This document shows positions 35,546 to 46,599 of a stretch of DNA of 64,000 bases, in pieces. Source of the DNA: Eucalyptus grandis. Lineage: Eukaryota > Streptophyta > Magnoliopsida > Myrtales > Myrtaceae. The stretch spans positions 53,488,112 through 53,552,111 of the forward strand of contig NC_052613.1 of NCBI RefSeq assembly GCF_016545825.1, in the 5' to 3' direction. The notes under the pieces were generated by a model that made no database searches, was not told where the DNA came from, and saw nothing but the letters and a program-made list of their open reading frames with translations. Position 1 is the stretch's first letter, and every line of letters begins with the position of its first letter. Position numbers and translations under genes: made by a program.

Positions 35546-37609
35546 TCACGTCCGTCTCCTCCCCATTGACGTGGGGTTGCCATCAAACAACTCATCGATG
35601 AGAGATTCGATGTCCTCGGGCTGATACTTGATGTACTTCTCGCTCTGCCTTCCCGGGTCCAGGAACTGGTTGAACCGGCCGAGGAACGACCGGTACGCTG
35701 GTGTGACGACTGCAGAGATCGAGACCCTAAGCTCGGACTGCAGTTGCTCATCGTTCACTACCCATGTGCTCTGCGTCTTGTGGATGTCATCGAACATGGA
35801 ATTGAAGCACTTGAACCGCTCCTTGAGCACCGGCTTCGACACCTTCCCCTTCACCTGCAGGCCCTCGTGGTTCAGGAACTGCAGCAGCCGGTACCATGTC
35901 TCGCGCTGGTAGTTCTTGTGGTACTGCCTCAGGTCCGACGACCTCCTCCGGCACCATGTGTCCCCCATCAGCTGATGTATCTTGCTCGACCCCTTGATCT
36001 TCTGGACGATATACCTTCCGTTGTTCATCAGGAATATGTACCGCAGCGATTGGTCCTTGTACAGCTTCGACTTCATCTCCAGGTTTGCGTCCAGGAGGTC
36101 CATCACTGTCATCAGCTGCACCGAGAACGGCGATGTTTTCGCCGACGGGGAGTCCATATTGTACATGGGTTCGCTGTCGGAGGTCTCGACGATGGCCCTT
36201 TCATGGTGCTGCTGAAACACCTGCTCCAGGGTGTCCTTGTACTCACAGGCGTACTCGAGGTAATTCATCGTGTACCGAGTGAGGGGATGCACCGCCCCGC
36301 TCGGGACAGGGACCCTGCCGCTGTCGCTCTTGATCGAGCTCTCCAGCTGGCAGAATATGCTCACGGCCGCCTCCCCAATCCTTCCCTTCACTACCACCAT
36401 CTCCGCCCTGACCTCCTCTTTCCTGGGATCATCTGAGTACCGCTTCGCCCCATCGACCGCCGCGATCAGGTCTTGCAGTGTCTCGTACATGTCGAGGAAC
36501 TTGAACAGCTTCTCTGCGGACCGGTTCGTCAGCACAACGGCCTCTGCGAAGTCGAGGAGCCGGATGGAGACGGAGCGCTGGAGGTCTCCGAACAGGACCT
36601 GCCCGATCTCTGGCTGGCCCAAGAACACCGACTCGCTGAGGGCACCCTCGCCGGGTAGGAGGATGGTGCAGCATCGCTTGACGGCGGCGATCCACGTGGA
36701 GATCTCTCTTTCCAGGGAATCCCACTGCATTCGCTGGACGTCGTCGATGCTGAGGACGTCGAGCCCTCCCTTGCTCAACTCTGACTTGAATGCCTTCCGC
36801 CTCATGATCATCCACAGCACGCGGCACTCGGTCTCGTAGCCTGCAGAGATCATCGTGTCCGCGATCTTGCTCATGATAGAGATCGTTTCAGACATAAAAC
36901 ATGGAAACTCCTCCTCCGTGGAGGCAGGCTCGGGATCGGGAAGGATGCACCGATCGGAGTCGTGACCGTAATTATTGAACGATGACGATTGCCTTGCCTT
37001 GGCAGATTTCGGATCCGAATCGTCACTTCCAGTCTTGGAGTCCTCGTCGAGGATGGCGCGAAGCTCCTCCTCCAGAAATGACATCGCTCGCTGCAGCACG
37101 GAGCTGGTCCTGTTCAGAGAAGAAGAACACAGCACGTTCGCATTCTCATCGCTCGGCTTTAAATCCCCGATCTTGTCCGCGAGCTTCGAGAGCCGGCTCA
37201 CCGAGCCGAAGAAGCACGAGTCCTCCTCCGGGTCGTGGCCGAACTTGGACTTGCCAGCGTCCATCGCGTACTTATCGATCATGGACTCGACATTCTTGGA
37301 AAGCAACTCGACGGCTCTCGGGATCTCAACGGGATCCGAATCCGTTTTCGATTCGCCGTCATCGCACGGCGAGTCAGAATTACGTCCGAGGAACACGTCG
37401 ATCTCGTCCCAGACCTGAGGGAGGGTCAAGTCGGGCTCCTCGGCATTAGACTCCTCCACCGCCTCGTTCTCTTCGGAGGCCGGTCCTCGAAGGGCGTCAG
37501 GGCTTGTGTCGACCGCCGGGGAAACCGGAGACGCCTCAACATCCTTGATCTCCTTGGAGTCGTTTCTCGCGAAACTGCTAGATTTCTCGGGAGCTGGCGA
37601 TTTCTCCAT
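35546..37609 (-). CDS. EXO70B1: Exocyst subunit EXO70B1, 687 aa, intronless
   Basis: EXO70 subunits bind membrane phosphoinositides and place the exocyst on target membranes. EXO70B1 serves autophagy-related transport to the vacuole and immunity, and its loss in Arabidopsis activates the TIR-NBS protein TN2. The N-terminal 230 residues are acidic, Ser-rich and variable. The Exo70 domain covers roughly the last 450 residues with strong landmarks: ETISIMSKIADTMISAGYET, LFKFLDMYETLQDLI, VPSGAVHPLTRYTMNYLEYA, LMNNGRYIVQKIKGSS, LRQYHKNYQRETWYRLLQFL, KERFKCFNSMFDDIHKTQST, and the C-terminus YQPEDIESLIDELFDGNPTS, close to Arabidopsis EXO70B1. At 687 aa it is longer than the 624 aa of Arabidopsis, mostly in the N-terminal region. 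Intronless structure fits the subclade. The ATG at 37609 is the first in frame. Confidence 0.92.
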   Translation of the reverse strand: MEKSPAPEKSSSFARNDSKEIKDVEASPVSPAVDTSPDALRGPASEENEAVEESNAEEPDLTLPQVWDEIDVFLGRNSDSPCDDGESKTDSDPVEIPRAVELLSKNVESMIDKYAMDAGKSKFGHDPEEDSCFFGSVSRLSKLADKIGDLKPSDENANVLCSSSLNRTSSVLQRAMSFLEEELRAILDEDSKTGSDDSDPKSAKARQSSSFNNYGHDSDRCILPDPEPASTEEEFPCFMSETISIMSKIADTMISAGYETECRVLWMIMRRKAFKSELSKGGLDVLSIDDVQRMQWDSLEREISTWIAAVKRCCTILLPGEGALSESVFLGQPEIGQVLFGDLQRSVSIRLLDFAEAVVLTNRSAEKLFKFLDMYETLQDLIAAVDGAKRYSDDPRKEEVRAEMVVVKGRIGEAAVSIFCQLESSIKSDSGRVPVPSGAVHPLTRYTMNYLEYACEYKDTLEQVFQQHHERAIVETSDSEPMYNMDSPSAKTSPFSVQLMTVMDLLDANLEMKSKLYKDQSLRYIFLMNNGRYIVQKIKGSSKIHQLMGDTWCRRRSSDLRQYHKNYQRETWYRLLQFLNHEGLQVKGKVSKPVLKERFKCFNSMFDDIHKTQSTWVVNDEQLQSELRVSISAVVTPAYRSFLGRFNQFLDPGRQSEKYIKYQPEDIESLIDELFDGNPTSMGRRRT

Positions 37610-38300
37610 GGATGCGGATGGACGACGACGGCGACGACGACGATGCGGGCGATGGAGATCTATCAGGCGGGGAGAGAGGAAAACGGGGGAGAGACTAGGC
37701 AGATCATATCAGACTCATCATCACAATTACGAAATGCGCGAAAAATGTTTATGAAATCATTTCGAGATCTTCTTGCAGTTCTTGCATGGGGGCGGTGGGG
37801 ACGTGGGATGGCTATTTTTGGAGGGAAGAGGGGAGACAGGGGAGAGGAAGAGGCAAGAGGAGCACATCAGCCAACAGCGACAGCAGGGGCTCAGGATCGA
37901 GGATCGCTTTTGGTTTTTTTTTTTTTTTTTTTTTTTGGGGTTCTTTTTAGGATTTATTAGCAGGAGTTAAGGTTGGGGAGTGGGCCACGTGGCGGTCAGT
38001 GGGCCCGGCCGTTGACCCGGGGGGAAGGAGGGAAGGTCAGCTCGGTCATGTTCTCGGGGAGGGGGCGTGGGTGGCCACCACGTCGGTTTCAGCGGTCTAC
38101 GTTGTTCGCACGTCCGTGCGTGGTGTTCTTGCAGGCGACGCTTTTAAAAAATTTACATTTTCTAGACATGTATCGAGCAAGATACATCTTTCAAATTAAA
38201 TATACACCGGTTAAAAAAAAATAAAATTTATTAAGTAAAAACGATATCTATGGATATCTATTGACGACGACGTAGTCGTGCTCCCCATTTTTGTGTTTTG
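37610..38300 (-). promoter_or_regulatory. EXO70B1 upstream region
   Basis: The sequence next to the ATG has a GAC/CGA triplet run (about 37621-37645), then a purine-rich leader, then a T22-type homopolymer (about 37915-37936). No TATA box was identified. Frames on the plus strand here are shadows of the gene and its leader. Confidence 0.3.
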
Positions 38301-38689
38301 GAGCATTAGGGAAGGAAGGGCGGAACATTCACCGTTCCCTTCGTGTCTTCTGAATCAAGTCCAACCAACGTGACCTTCTGTGTTGTCGTTTCAGCCGGCC
38401 TCTTCCTCTTCGTGGTGTTCTTTCCGAAAGCATTCCGATCGGTCGATGTTTAGGATGGACTCTCACGTTATCGAACTGAGTCAAATTCAAGAATCGCTCA
38501 ATTGATATATAGATGTACGTTATGTCAAGAGTAAGAATATAACCTATGAGACAAAAGGGCTACTAAGAATCAAGAGAAAAAAGAAAATCGTCGGCATACG
38601 GCAAAGGGAGGATCTTGTCTGCTGTAAATATCCTGCGTGAAGCCTCACATTCCTTTGCTTTGCATAGTAAAGAACAAGGGCAAAAAAGA

Positions 38690-38930
38690 AAGAGAAAAAA
38701 AATTCAAAAGAAAAGAAATGAATTAAAATTTTCTAAACATTAAAAAAATGTAAAAATTATCAATGTCAGCTCCAAAGATAAGACAGGCCAAAGATCCACG
38801 TCATCAATCTTCGGCGAAAATCGGCAAATTATCAAAAAGTTTATAATTCAATTGATAAAATTACAATATTTATGATAGGATTGATATAGGTATAATAAGT
38901 TGAGGACTTTTTTGTAATTTTCCTAATGCC
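38690..38930. repeat. One arm of a foldback element
   Basis: The stretch carries the right-hand phrases of the 43040-43494 family in order ('cacgtcatcaatcttcggc', 'aaaagtttataattcaatt', 'aggacttttttgtaatttt'). A matching left arm was not found, so it is a truncated copy. Confidence 0.5.
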
Positions 38931-39160
38931 AAACCATCTCTAACCGCTAGCCATTCGTATTCGGTTGAAATTTATTGTCGAATAACGTTGGAGACACAAA
39001 GGCCAGTTTATAAGATGATTCGACTGATAGATGTTGAGTGCTCAATACGATGTGCCTATGCGAATACGCACTCAAAATTATTACATCGATTTGAATGTTT
39101 TGTAAAAATCATCATAATTTCTGCAATGATTATAATATAATATGCATCGAATTCCGAATT

Positions 39161-39765
39161 CCGAATATTAACTATGTATCATAAATGTGGCAAAATTGTT
39201 TCAAAATCTTAGATCTATTATACAACAGCTAATTTAGTCTTAAACTTTGTAATTTGGCTAATTTAATCATAAACATTTTAATAATTTTCCAACATAGGCA
39301 CCTAGTCAATTTTGGCTAGAAATCACTATTATAATAATAAATATCAAATTCCGAATATTAACTACGTAACATAAATGCAGCACAATTGTTCCAAAGTCTT
39401 AGACCTATTGTACAATAGCTAATTTAGTCTTAAACTTTACAATTTAGCTAATTTAATCCTAAACCTTTTAGTAAGTTTCCAACATAGCCAATCTAATCAA
39501 TTTTGGCTAGAAGTCGCTAACATGGATTTTTTTATAATTTTTTAAAAGGTTTTTTCCTTTTCTTTCTTATCTTTTTCTTTTCTTTTTCCCTTTCCTTTTC
39601 CTTTTTGTCTGTGGTAGTCTCTGTACCGGCCAAATATGGTTGGATGGCTATATTGAATCGTCAAAATATTTAGGAAAACTGATTAAATTGAAATTTATAA
39701 AATGAAATTGGCCAGCCTATAATGAATTTAGAATTTTTTTGACAATTATCCTTATAAATGCTTAA
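39161..39765. repeat. Foldback element with a tandemly duplicated left arm
   Basis: A 190-base direct repeat starts at 39161 and again at 39351 ('ccgaatattaacta(t/c)gta'), with 'gctaatttagtcttaaactt' in both. A single complementary right arm follows at about 39625-39765. It belongs to the same foldback family but with 'aatttggcta' variants. Non-coding. Confidence 0.6.
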
Positions 39766-40111
39766 ATTATGATGGATTAATACAACTAAAAACTCAAATT
39801 GGTATACTTGTCTACATTTACCCCAAATTAAATTTCATTGCCAAATATCCAAAATTAGAATACTAGTGCCGCGTTTATTGCAAACTAACTTTCGTATCAC
39901 AAAAAATTCCATGGTATGCCAGTGCTACATTTACTTGAAATGATTTTTCGTGTCACAAAATATCCAAAATGGTACACACATGCCATGGTTATCTCAAATT
40001 AATTTTCGTGTCACAATAAATTATTAATTTTAGTAGATTCTCAAAACTTATATTAGCAAATTTCAGCGAATTTACCAATGTAATATTTTGGATTTTCTAT
40101 AATACAAAAAT

Positions 40112-40329
40112 TATTTTAGGGTACCATCGATTGTGGTGGCTTCGTTGGACAAGAGTTTTGTTGATCCTTGCCCAAAGGTGAGGGGTTCGAAACCCAGTGG
40201 AGGCACTTAGTGTCTTAAGTGTGACGTCGGGGTGGTGGGTCCTCCACTAGCGTCACTCGAGGGTTTACCCGCCGGCTATCGGCTGTACAAGATTCCCTGA
40301 GTATAAAAAAAAAAAAATATTTTAGGGTA
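40112..40329 (+). mobile_element. SINE with 12-bp target-site duplication
   Basis: The body is 40124-40317. A pol III B box (GGTTCGAAACC) lies at 40184-40194 behind a tRNA-like head. The 3' part shares 'gggtttac.c.ccgg' and 'gctgtac' phrases with the first SINE and ends in an A13 tail. The duplicated target TATTTTAGGGTA is at 40112-40123 and 40318-40329. Confidence 0.8.
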
Positions 40330-42169
40330 AATCTGGAATTGAAGTACTAGTTTGGGAGTTTTGTAGTATAAATATTAATATGGGGTAAATGTAACACAAA
40401 AATACTAGTTTGGAATAATTTGTGGTATCAGCCATTGAATTAATGATTAGATAATTTATTATTGAATCACGCTACAATTTCTATCGTGATTTTTTTTTTT
40501 TTGGTCAAAATTTCTATTGTGAATTTAAAGTATTAAACTACTGTCAATAATTTATACAATTCTTTAAATGGTTTTTTATTTAATTCATAAATTTAATATA
40601 ATAATAGCCATAATGCAATTAGACCATTGGTAAATAATAAAACCTAATTATTCAATTTAACAGTCATAAGATATTTTATCTTTTCAATAATTATTTCATT
40701 ATTTAATCATTAATAGGATAATGATTATATTAAATCCACCGTAAGGAATTCATAAGAATAATCGTGCACAAATTGTAACATCCTTTTATTTATTGACTTT
40801 TAAAATGACGATAATGAAATAAACTAGGCCTCAACTATCAATCTCTAAAGGGGATTGTGTGAATTCTTATTATTTATTCCTAAATATTCTATTTCCGTCT
40901 TTATCCTTTTCGTGTGCCCTGTACTGAAGACGAAAATGCTAGTGTTACGGGCCGTGTCCAGAGAGATTTATGGGCTTTCTATTGCACGAACTTGGGTTGG
41001 GCTCAACGAATTTCGACAATCTGGTACTTTCTGATTAAGCATCGCTGCAGCTACAAACTCTACACATCTAGAAAGTTCACCAAACTGAGGAATCAAAAAC
41101 AAAACAAAGAAAAAGAGAGACCCACCAAGACACGGACAGCCTAAAATAATTTTGACATAAGGAAATTATTATTCACAAACTGCTCTTTCTATCAAATGCC
41201 ATCAGCGGAAGAGGTAAGTTCATCACATAACAAACGTGAATAATATTGGAAATAATGATATAGAAAATTTAGTATTTTCAAATGAGAATGGGTAACTTTT
41301 ATGAAAGACGCATATTTCACATAAAAGTTGACAACTTAAAAAGAAGTGGTTAAGTTTATAGCAAAGTTGGTTATTCAAAAACAACAAATCCATGTTGATA
41401 GGCTTATTAATTGGGTGGGTCTAGTTGGAATTGGGATAAATCAAAAATGGTATAGCCCAAATTGTTCCTATAAATTAGGGGCCATTAGCTCTAGAATGGA
41501 TGATTCCAAACCTGTAACCTTCTTTGTTTGTTTTGGAATGGATCTTGGAACCCACCATGTTTTTCCGATCTGATTTTAGATCTACTCAACAACCTATTTT
41601 TCTTTTGTTTCTTTTTTTATTTTATTGCTTATAGCAAAATAATATGAGCAACAAAATGATTCAATGAACAAAAGAAATCATTTGTATGCCAAAAGTAATG
41701 ATCTATAAGATGAACACGTAGTCATGTATAATTATAAACGATAAAAAGTTCAAAACATATAACATAAAACATAAATTATAAAACCTCATTGATCCATAAA
41801 AATATTTCTTTACATTCTAGCCACTTGAAAACAAAATAAATAATATAGTTAATTGCTCAACAATAGTTCAAGTGAAGGTGAGTTGAGAACAAGCAAGGGG
41901 CAAGCGAAGAGAGAGAGAGAGAGTCATGAAGTATCTAAGCGAGGTAGGAGCGCTGGAGAGAGAAACAAAAAGATGATAAGAGAAGAACTAGGGTTATTAG
42001 ATTTTTTTGAAGTGGCCCAATCTATGGTAGTTCTTTACTTGAAACCAGGAATTGAACTAGTTTCCATCGATTCCACAAATTTGGAACTGGGGATCAAACT
42101 AGTTCCAAAAATTTGGAACCATATTGGCTTTCAAGGTAGTTGAGTTCAAATCCTAGGTAGAACCATAAT
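40330..42169. other. AT-rich intergenic region
   Basis: No gene is supported. Short frames at 40914-41144 and 41346-41573 match nothing I know. A short (GA)n tract lies near 41908-41923. Confidence 0.4.
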
Positions 42170-42595
42170 GACATAAATGATCCATAAATTTTGGTTAAAT
42201 TTGCAACATGGTCCCTAATTTTTAATTTATTCAATGTAATCCTTGAACTTTATTCTGATATGTAATTTCATCCTTAAACTTCTAATTTTGTTCAATATGG
42301 TACAAATGCTTTTAGTTTATATTCAATTTAGTCATCAACTATACGAAAATGTTCAATATTGTCAATGAACTTGAATTAATGAAAAGACACATTTGAACAT
42401 TTTCGCATTATCTAGGGACTAAATTGAATATGTATAAAAATTTTAATGACTATATTGATTAAATTTACACTTCAAGGTAGATATTGCACATTGAGTTAAA
42501 GTCTATGGACCACATTAAACAAATTAAAAATTCAAAAATCATGTTACACATTAGACCAAAATTCAAGGACAATTTGTGCTATTTGCCCATTAATT
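42170..42595. mobile_element. Foldback MITE, about 425 bp, second family
   Basis: The left arm ('catggtccctaatttttaat', 'ccttgaacttta') and the right arm (complement of 'attaaaaattcaaaaatcat' and 'gttaaagtctatggaccaca') form an imperfect inverted repeat over most of its length. A likely half copy lies at about 45685-45895 ('gagttaaagttcgg', 'aagttcaaaaactatttgt'). Confidence 0.6.
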
Positions 42596-43039
42596 GAACT
42601 AACCTATTTTTATGCAATGTAATTTCAGACACTCATACCTAATCTAATCAGGAACCAACTCAAACTGAGCTCCAATCTTAGAAATTTTTCTCCTTAAATT
42701 ATTACTTCTAAAGAATGGACTACTCCACGGACTACTTGTTGAGTTAGTGAGCGAGCTCGGGTCATGTCATGGACTACATTTCAAATTTGAGGTGGCCTAT
42801 ATATAACCTACTTCAACAAATTTGGGTTAAAATATGGTTTTGTAACCCATTTTCACAATCTTACGTGTTCGTAAGTATTTCAAATAATAACTGATAACCT
42901 AAAATTAGTTAGTAAATCTCGGGGAAAAAAAGTTGGTAACTAATTCAAATAAAGTTGGATACTCCATTACAAGAGTCGTAACTTCAATTAAAAAAAAATT
43001 GGTAATTTGGAATCAATAGTTAACATAACTAAGTGGCTA

Positions 43040-43494
43040 GGAAAAGTATCAAAAAAATCCTAAATCTATTGTATTGGTACCAATTCAGTCTTAAATCTTT
43101 TAATATTGGTCACAATTTAGTCCATCTTATCAATTTTGGCCAGTCGGCGCTGACGTAGACATCGGCCGGTGGTCGGATGCTTGACGTGGTAATTTTTATG
43201 ATTTTTATTATTTTTTCAATTTTTTATTAATTTTTTTTATTTTTCCTTTTCTTTTCTGCAACTGCCAAGAAGGAGGCAGAAAAGAAAATGAAAAAGAAAA
43301 AAATTAATAAAAAAATTCGAAAAAAATAAAAAAAATATCATAAAAATTGCCACGTCAACGTTTGGTCACCGGCCGATGTCCACGTCAGTGCCGACCGGCC
43401 AAAGTTGGTTTAGGACTGAATTGGTTCAATTGAAAATTTTAGGATTGAATTGGTGCTAATGTAATAGGTTTATGACTTTTTTGGTACTTTTCCC
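43040..43494. mobile_element. Near-perfect palindromic element, 455 bp
   Basis: The two arms are inverted copies over almost the full length. The left arm begins 'gaaaagtatcaaaaaaatcc' and the right arm ends 'cttttttggtacttttccc'. Each arm carries 'ggaccaat' or 'ttcagtc'-type motifs, a 'gaccgg(c)ca' box and a 'gatgtc(c/t)acgtcag' box. The centre (43245-43295) is a purine/pyrimidine mirror around 'gccaagaaggaggcag'. It is the cleanest member of the family also seen at 8476, 12615, 38690 and 39161. Confidence 0.8.
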
Positions 43495-44755
43495 TTAACC
43501 TAGAAGAATTGATAATCTTAAACTACATGTTAACGTTATTGGAGAAAAGTTGGTAACTACTAAGTTAAAGTTGCCTGCTTCTCATAGAAGTCAATAATTG
43601 TAACACGTTAGTAAACCAAACTGTAAAAGTTGGCAATTTATTAGAAACCAATAATAATTCATAACCAAAGAAATAACTATTGGTAATTTAACACAAGGAA
43701 TTCGCGACTCACTAGCAAGTTGCCGGATGACAAAGCTATTCCACCGACAATTCATTTTTCCCCACAAGAGACGCTAAGGTTCTGCACCAGACAACGCTCA
43801 TCTTCTTAGATCAACATGACGCCAAAGGGAAATAGTCAAGTCTTGCGCCCGTATCTTCCACGGGGCCATTGCCTAATCAACTCAATTCTGCAATGGAATT
43901 CTAAGAGATGACAGATCGATGAGCGAGCGAACGAGCACCGCCACCATCCCGAAGGCGGTGCCGCGTCGCCTCGGTGGCCTGGTTGGTGGGGGCTTTTACA
44001 CCTGAACGCTCGTTCGCGGAGTACTCGCGACGCTCAAAACATCAAGTCAAAGAACTCGCCGCCGCCCACAAGAAGAGTAAAAGACAAGAGCATTTGTCTC
44101 TAATGAGCTAGTTCATCGATGACGTACAGATCTCTCATCTCTCATTAGGACATGTGAATCTTCCCCTTCAGTTTCCTCGGCGGGACCGATCTTCATCTTC
44201 TGTCTTCACACAAGAACAGTGGCATTGCATGTCTCGGTCTTTCGTTATGGCTCTTCCTACAGCGCCACATGTCTGGGTGGGTCAATCTCTCCACTGGCCA
44301 ATGCCCGATTTCCTCTAGTTTATCTATTTTTTTGACTTTGTCCAACTTTTACGGAAGTTGGATCTTGCCCACCAGATCAACGTGGTGTAAGATAAAGATA
44401 TGATTTGCTTTTTAAAGAGAAACGAAATTTGTTTATGCTTATTATGTACGGCAAGTTGCCGTGTATTATGAATTTGGCCAGACGGGTTGGAATTTGGCCC
44501 TCTTCCCCATGTTGTACCGTGATGGAAATTCTTTGCACCATACCAAGCACATTATTGCATAAATTGCCAACAAAAAAAATAAAGAACCCTTTTAATCAGA
44601 GAAGCGAATTATGTATCTCTTCAATTCGTTGGCGTGCGTATGGTCTCAATACGCATCTCCTCCTATTGAGGGTGACATTATAATTGTTGAATAGTGAGAC
44701 GCAAAACTTATCTATCCTCCTCTGCGAGACGGATCGAGACGTTTATAAATGATTT
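43495..44755. other. Intergenic region
   Basis: No gene is supported. A GC-rich hairpin sits near 43935-43963 (GCACCGCC ... GGCGGTGC). Confidence 0.35.
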
Positions 44756-44867
44756 TCATCCTTTAATCATTATAATAATACGCCGAAAAAACAGTGCCCT
44801 AACATCATTTGGACCAAAGCATGCGATGTACAGTCGACAAGATGGTAAAGTTGTCCGATAGTCTTTC

Positions 44868-46540
44868 TCAAAACAACAGCTTCTGAAGCTGAGTGGGGAA
44901 TGCTGTCCAGCCCGTGGATTTGGGAAGACCTTTAGCATATTTTAACAAGTTCATTATCAAAAGAAAAACTCGACCAATAGAATCGAAATCCAATGATGCT
45001 TCCTTGAAACGACAAGATCCCTTCTCCTGAAGTGCCGATTCAAGAATCTGTCCGAGCTGAGTTGTAGTCGATCTGAGTTTCTGGAGCGAGTTCGGGTCTC
45101 CTTCTTTTGTCATTTTCACTAGCGGGTTTCGGTGGATGTCTGTCGCTTCATGGATTCAAATTCCAGCATCTGCCCTCGACAAGCAATTCGAATAATCTCA
45201 TTCGAATAGACCAGATGGGCTCCAGCATGTGATAATGACAGTTTAGCCGTGTGAAGTATTACCAAGTCAAAAGAAGAAGAAATGCCAAAACCAAATACGC
45301 GGGCATTAGCTTTGACAAGATCCACAATCCGTTCTCCCAAATCATCGGCGAGCGAGTCTCGTGCCCCCACGAAAGCAACACCTGCACTTTAATGTAACGT
45401 TCCATGTTCATACGCACGAATTGAGATTATCCGAAGCTAACCAGAGAGGACGATACGAAACTTGGGCGGACATGTTAGAGAGGCAAAGCTCCTCTACCGA
45501 ATCGTGTCTGGTGTATCAGAATACACCAACTCCTTGATTGAATTCCACCTCCAGACAAAGCCAAAACAGGAGGCAGCGCACCAACTCCGTCCCAGTCCCA
45601 TTTTATTCATTTCGTGGCATCGTATAACTTAACATAGAAAAGACCTTGAATTAAACAAGAGACTGGAGCAAGAATATGGATATATTTAGGGAAAATGACA
45701 CAAATACTAATGAATATTTCTTACATTAAATATTTTCACGTAGTTTATAGACTAAATCAAACACGTGCTAAAAATTTATGGATTGCATTGAATAAATTAA
45801 AGGTAAAAATACTGTATTTCATATCGAGTTAAAGTTCGGAAATTATATTGCACGATGAATCAAAGTTCAAAAACTATTTGTATCATTTTCTCTGAATACA
45901 TGTGTGTGTACGATTTTAAGTTCAGCATTTTTCTCGCCCTACCTAATATCGGTTTCTCACTGTGCCGTTCTGTTAAGAAATCTTCATTAATTATAGTTTG
46001 GACAAGATAGGTGTTCCCGTTCGATTTACTTACGCAATACACGTTCAAATGTTCAATTATGCCTCCCCGCGTATTTCAGAACCGCGGTGGGGAAATGTAA
46101 AAGAAGCTCGCGGTTTATTAGCTATCTTCCAAGGTGGATTGTCTCCCGACGAAGGAGATTGACAAGCGACCGCGAACATCCGAGAAAGAATCAAAAAGTC
46201 AACGTGCTGTAATCCCAGATGGGCTCGAAAAACTTCCTCCTCCAAATGTTTTCTGAGAAGGAAGCTCATGGCCTCCAGGTCATAAATTAGTGGGGATTCG
46301 AAGCAGCCGAGTGAGCACTCGGGGAAGGCTAAGGGCTGGGATCTTCACGGCATATACTATATACTGGTTTCCAGACCTAACGCCGATTTGAATAAAGCGC
46401 CACGCAACCGGACCGAAGGATTCGCTTCTGGGTTTTGAATAAGATCGATGTTTGCATTTTCTTTATTCGATGGCTCCAAGCGAGAAGAGAACAAGGAGGT
46501 GGAACATGTTGGTTGAGGCTTTACACATGCGCATGACATA
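44868..46540 (-). other. Cluster of unidentified minus-strand open frames
   Basis: Three to four frames with protein-like composition lie in a row: 46537-46357 (MSCACVKPQ...), 46269-46057, 45392-45119 (including ARVFGFGISSSFDLVILH) and 45119-44868 (KEGDPNSLQKLRSTTTQLGQ). A possible acceptor (tgcag) precedes the third frame at about 45392. I recognise none of them. The third frame has a faint resemblance to a phosphosugar-binding (SIS) fold, which I regard as weak. They may be exons of an unknown gene, a decayed gene, or chance. Confidence 0.2.
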
Positions 46541-46599
46541 ATTCGCCTCTGGAGCCTTCTTCTGACCCGAACACATGAACCCTTTAGATTCCCCACTGA

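Noticed and set aside
35744..36436. 230-codon plus-strand frame antisense to EXO70B1
   Set aside because: Shadow of EXO70B1 with no independent homology; Leu/Val/His-rich translation typical of antisense reading.
45119..45392. Phosphosugar isomerase (SIS) domain call
   Set aside because: Only a short hydrophobic pattern with Gly/Ser resembles the fold; flanking conserved motifs are missing, so I left it unnamed.
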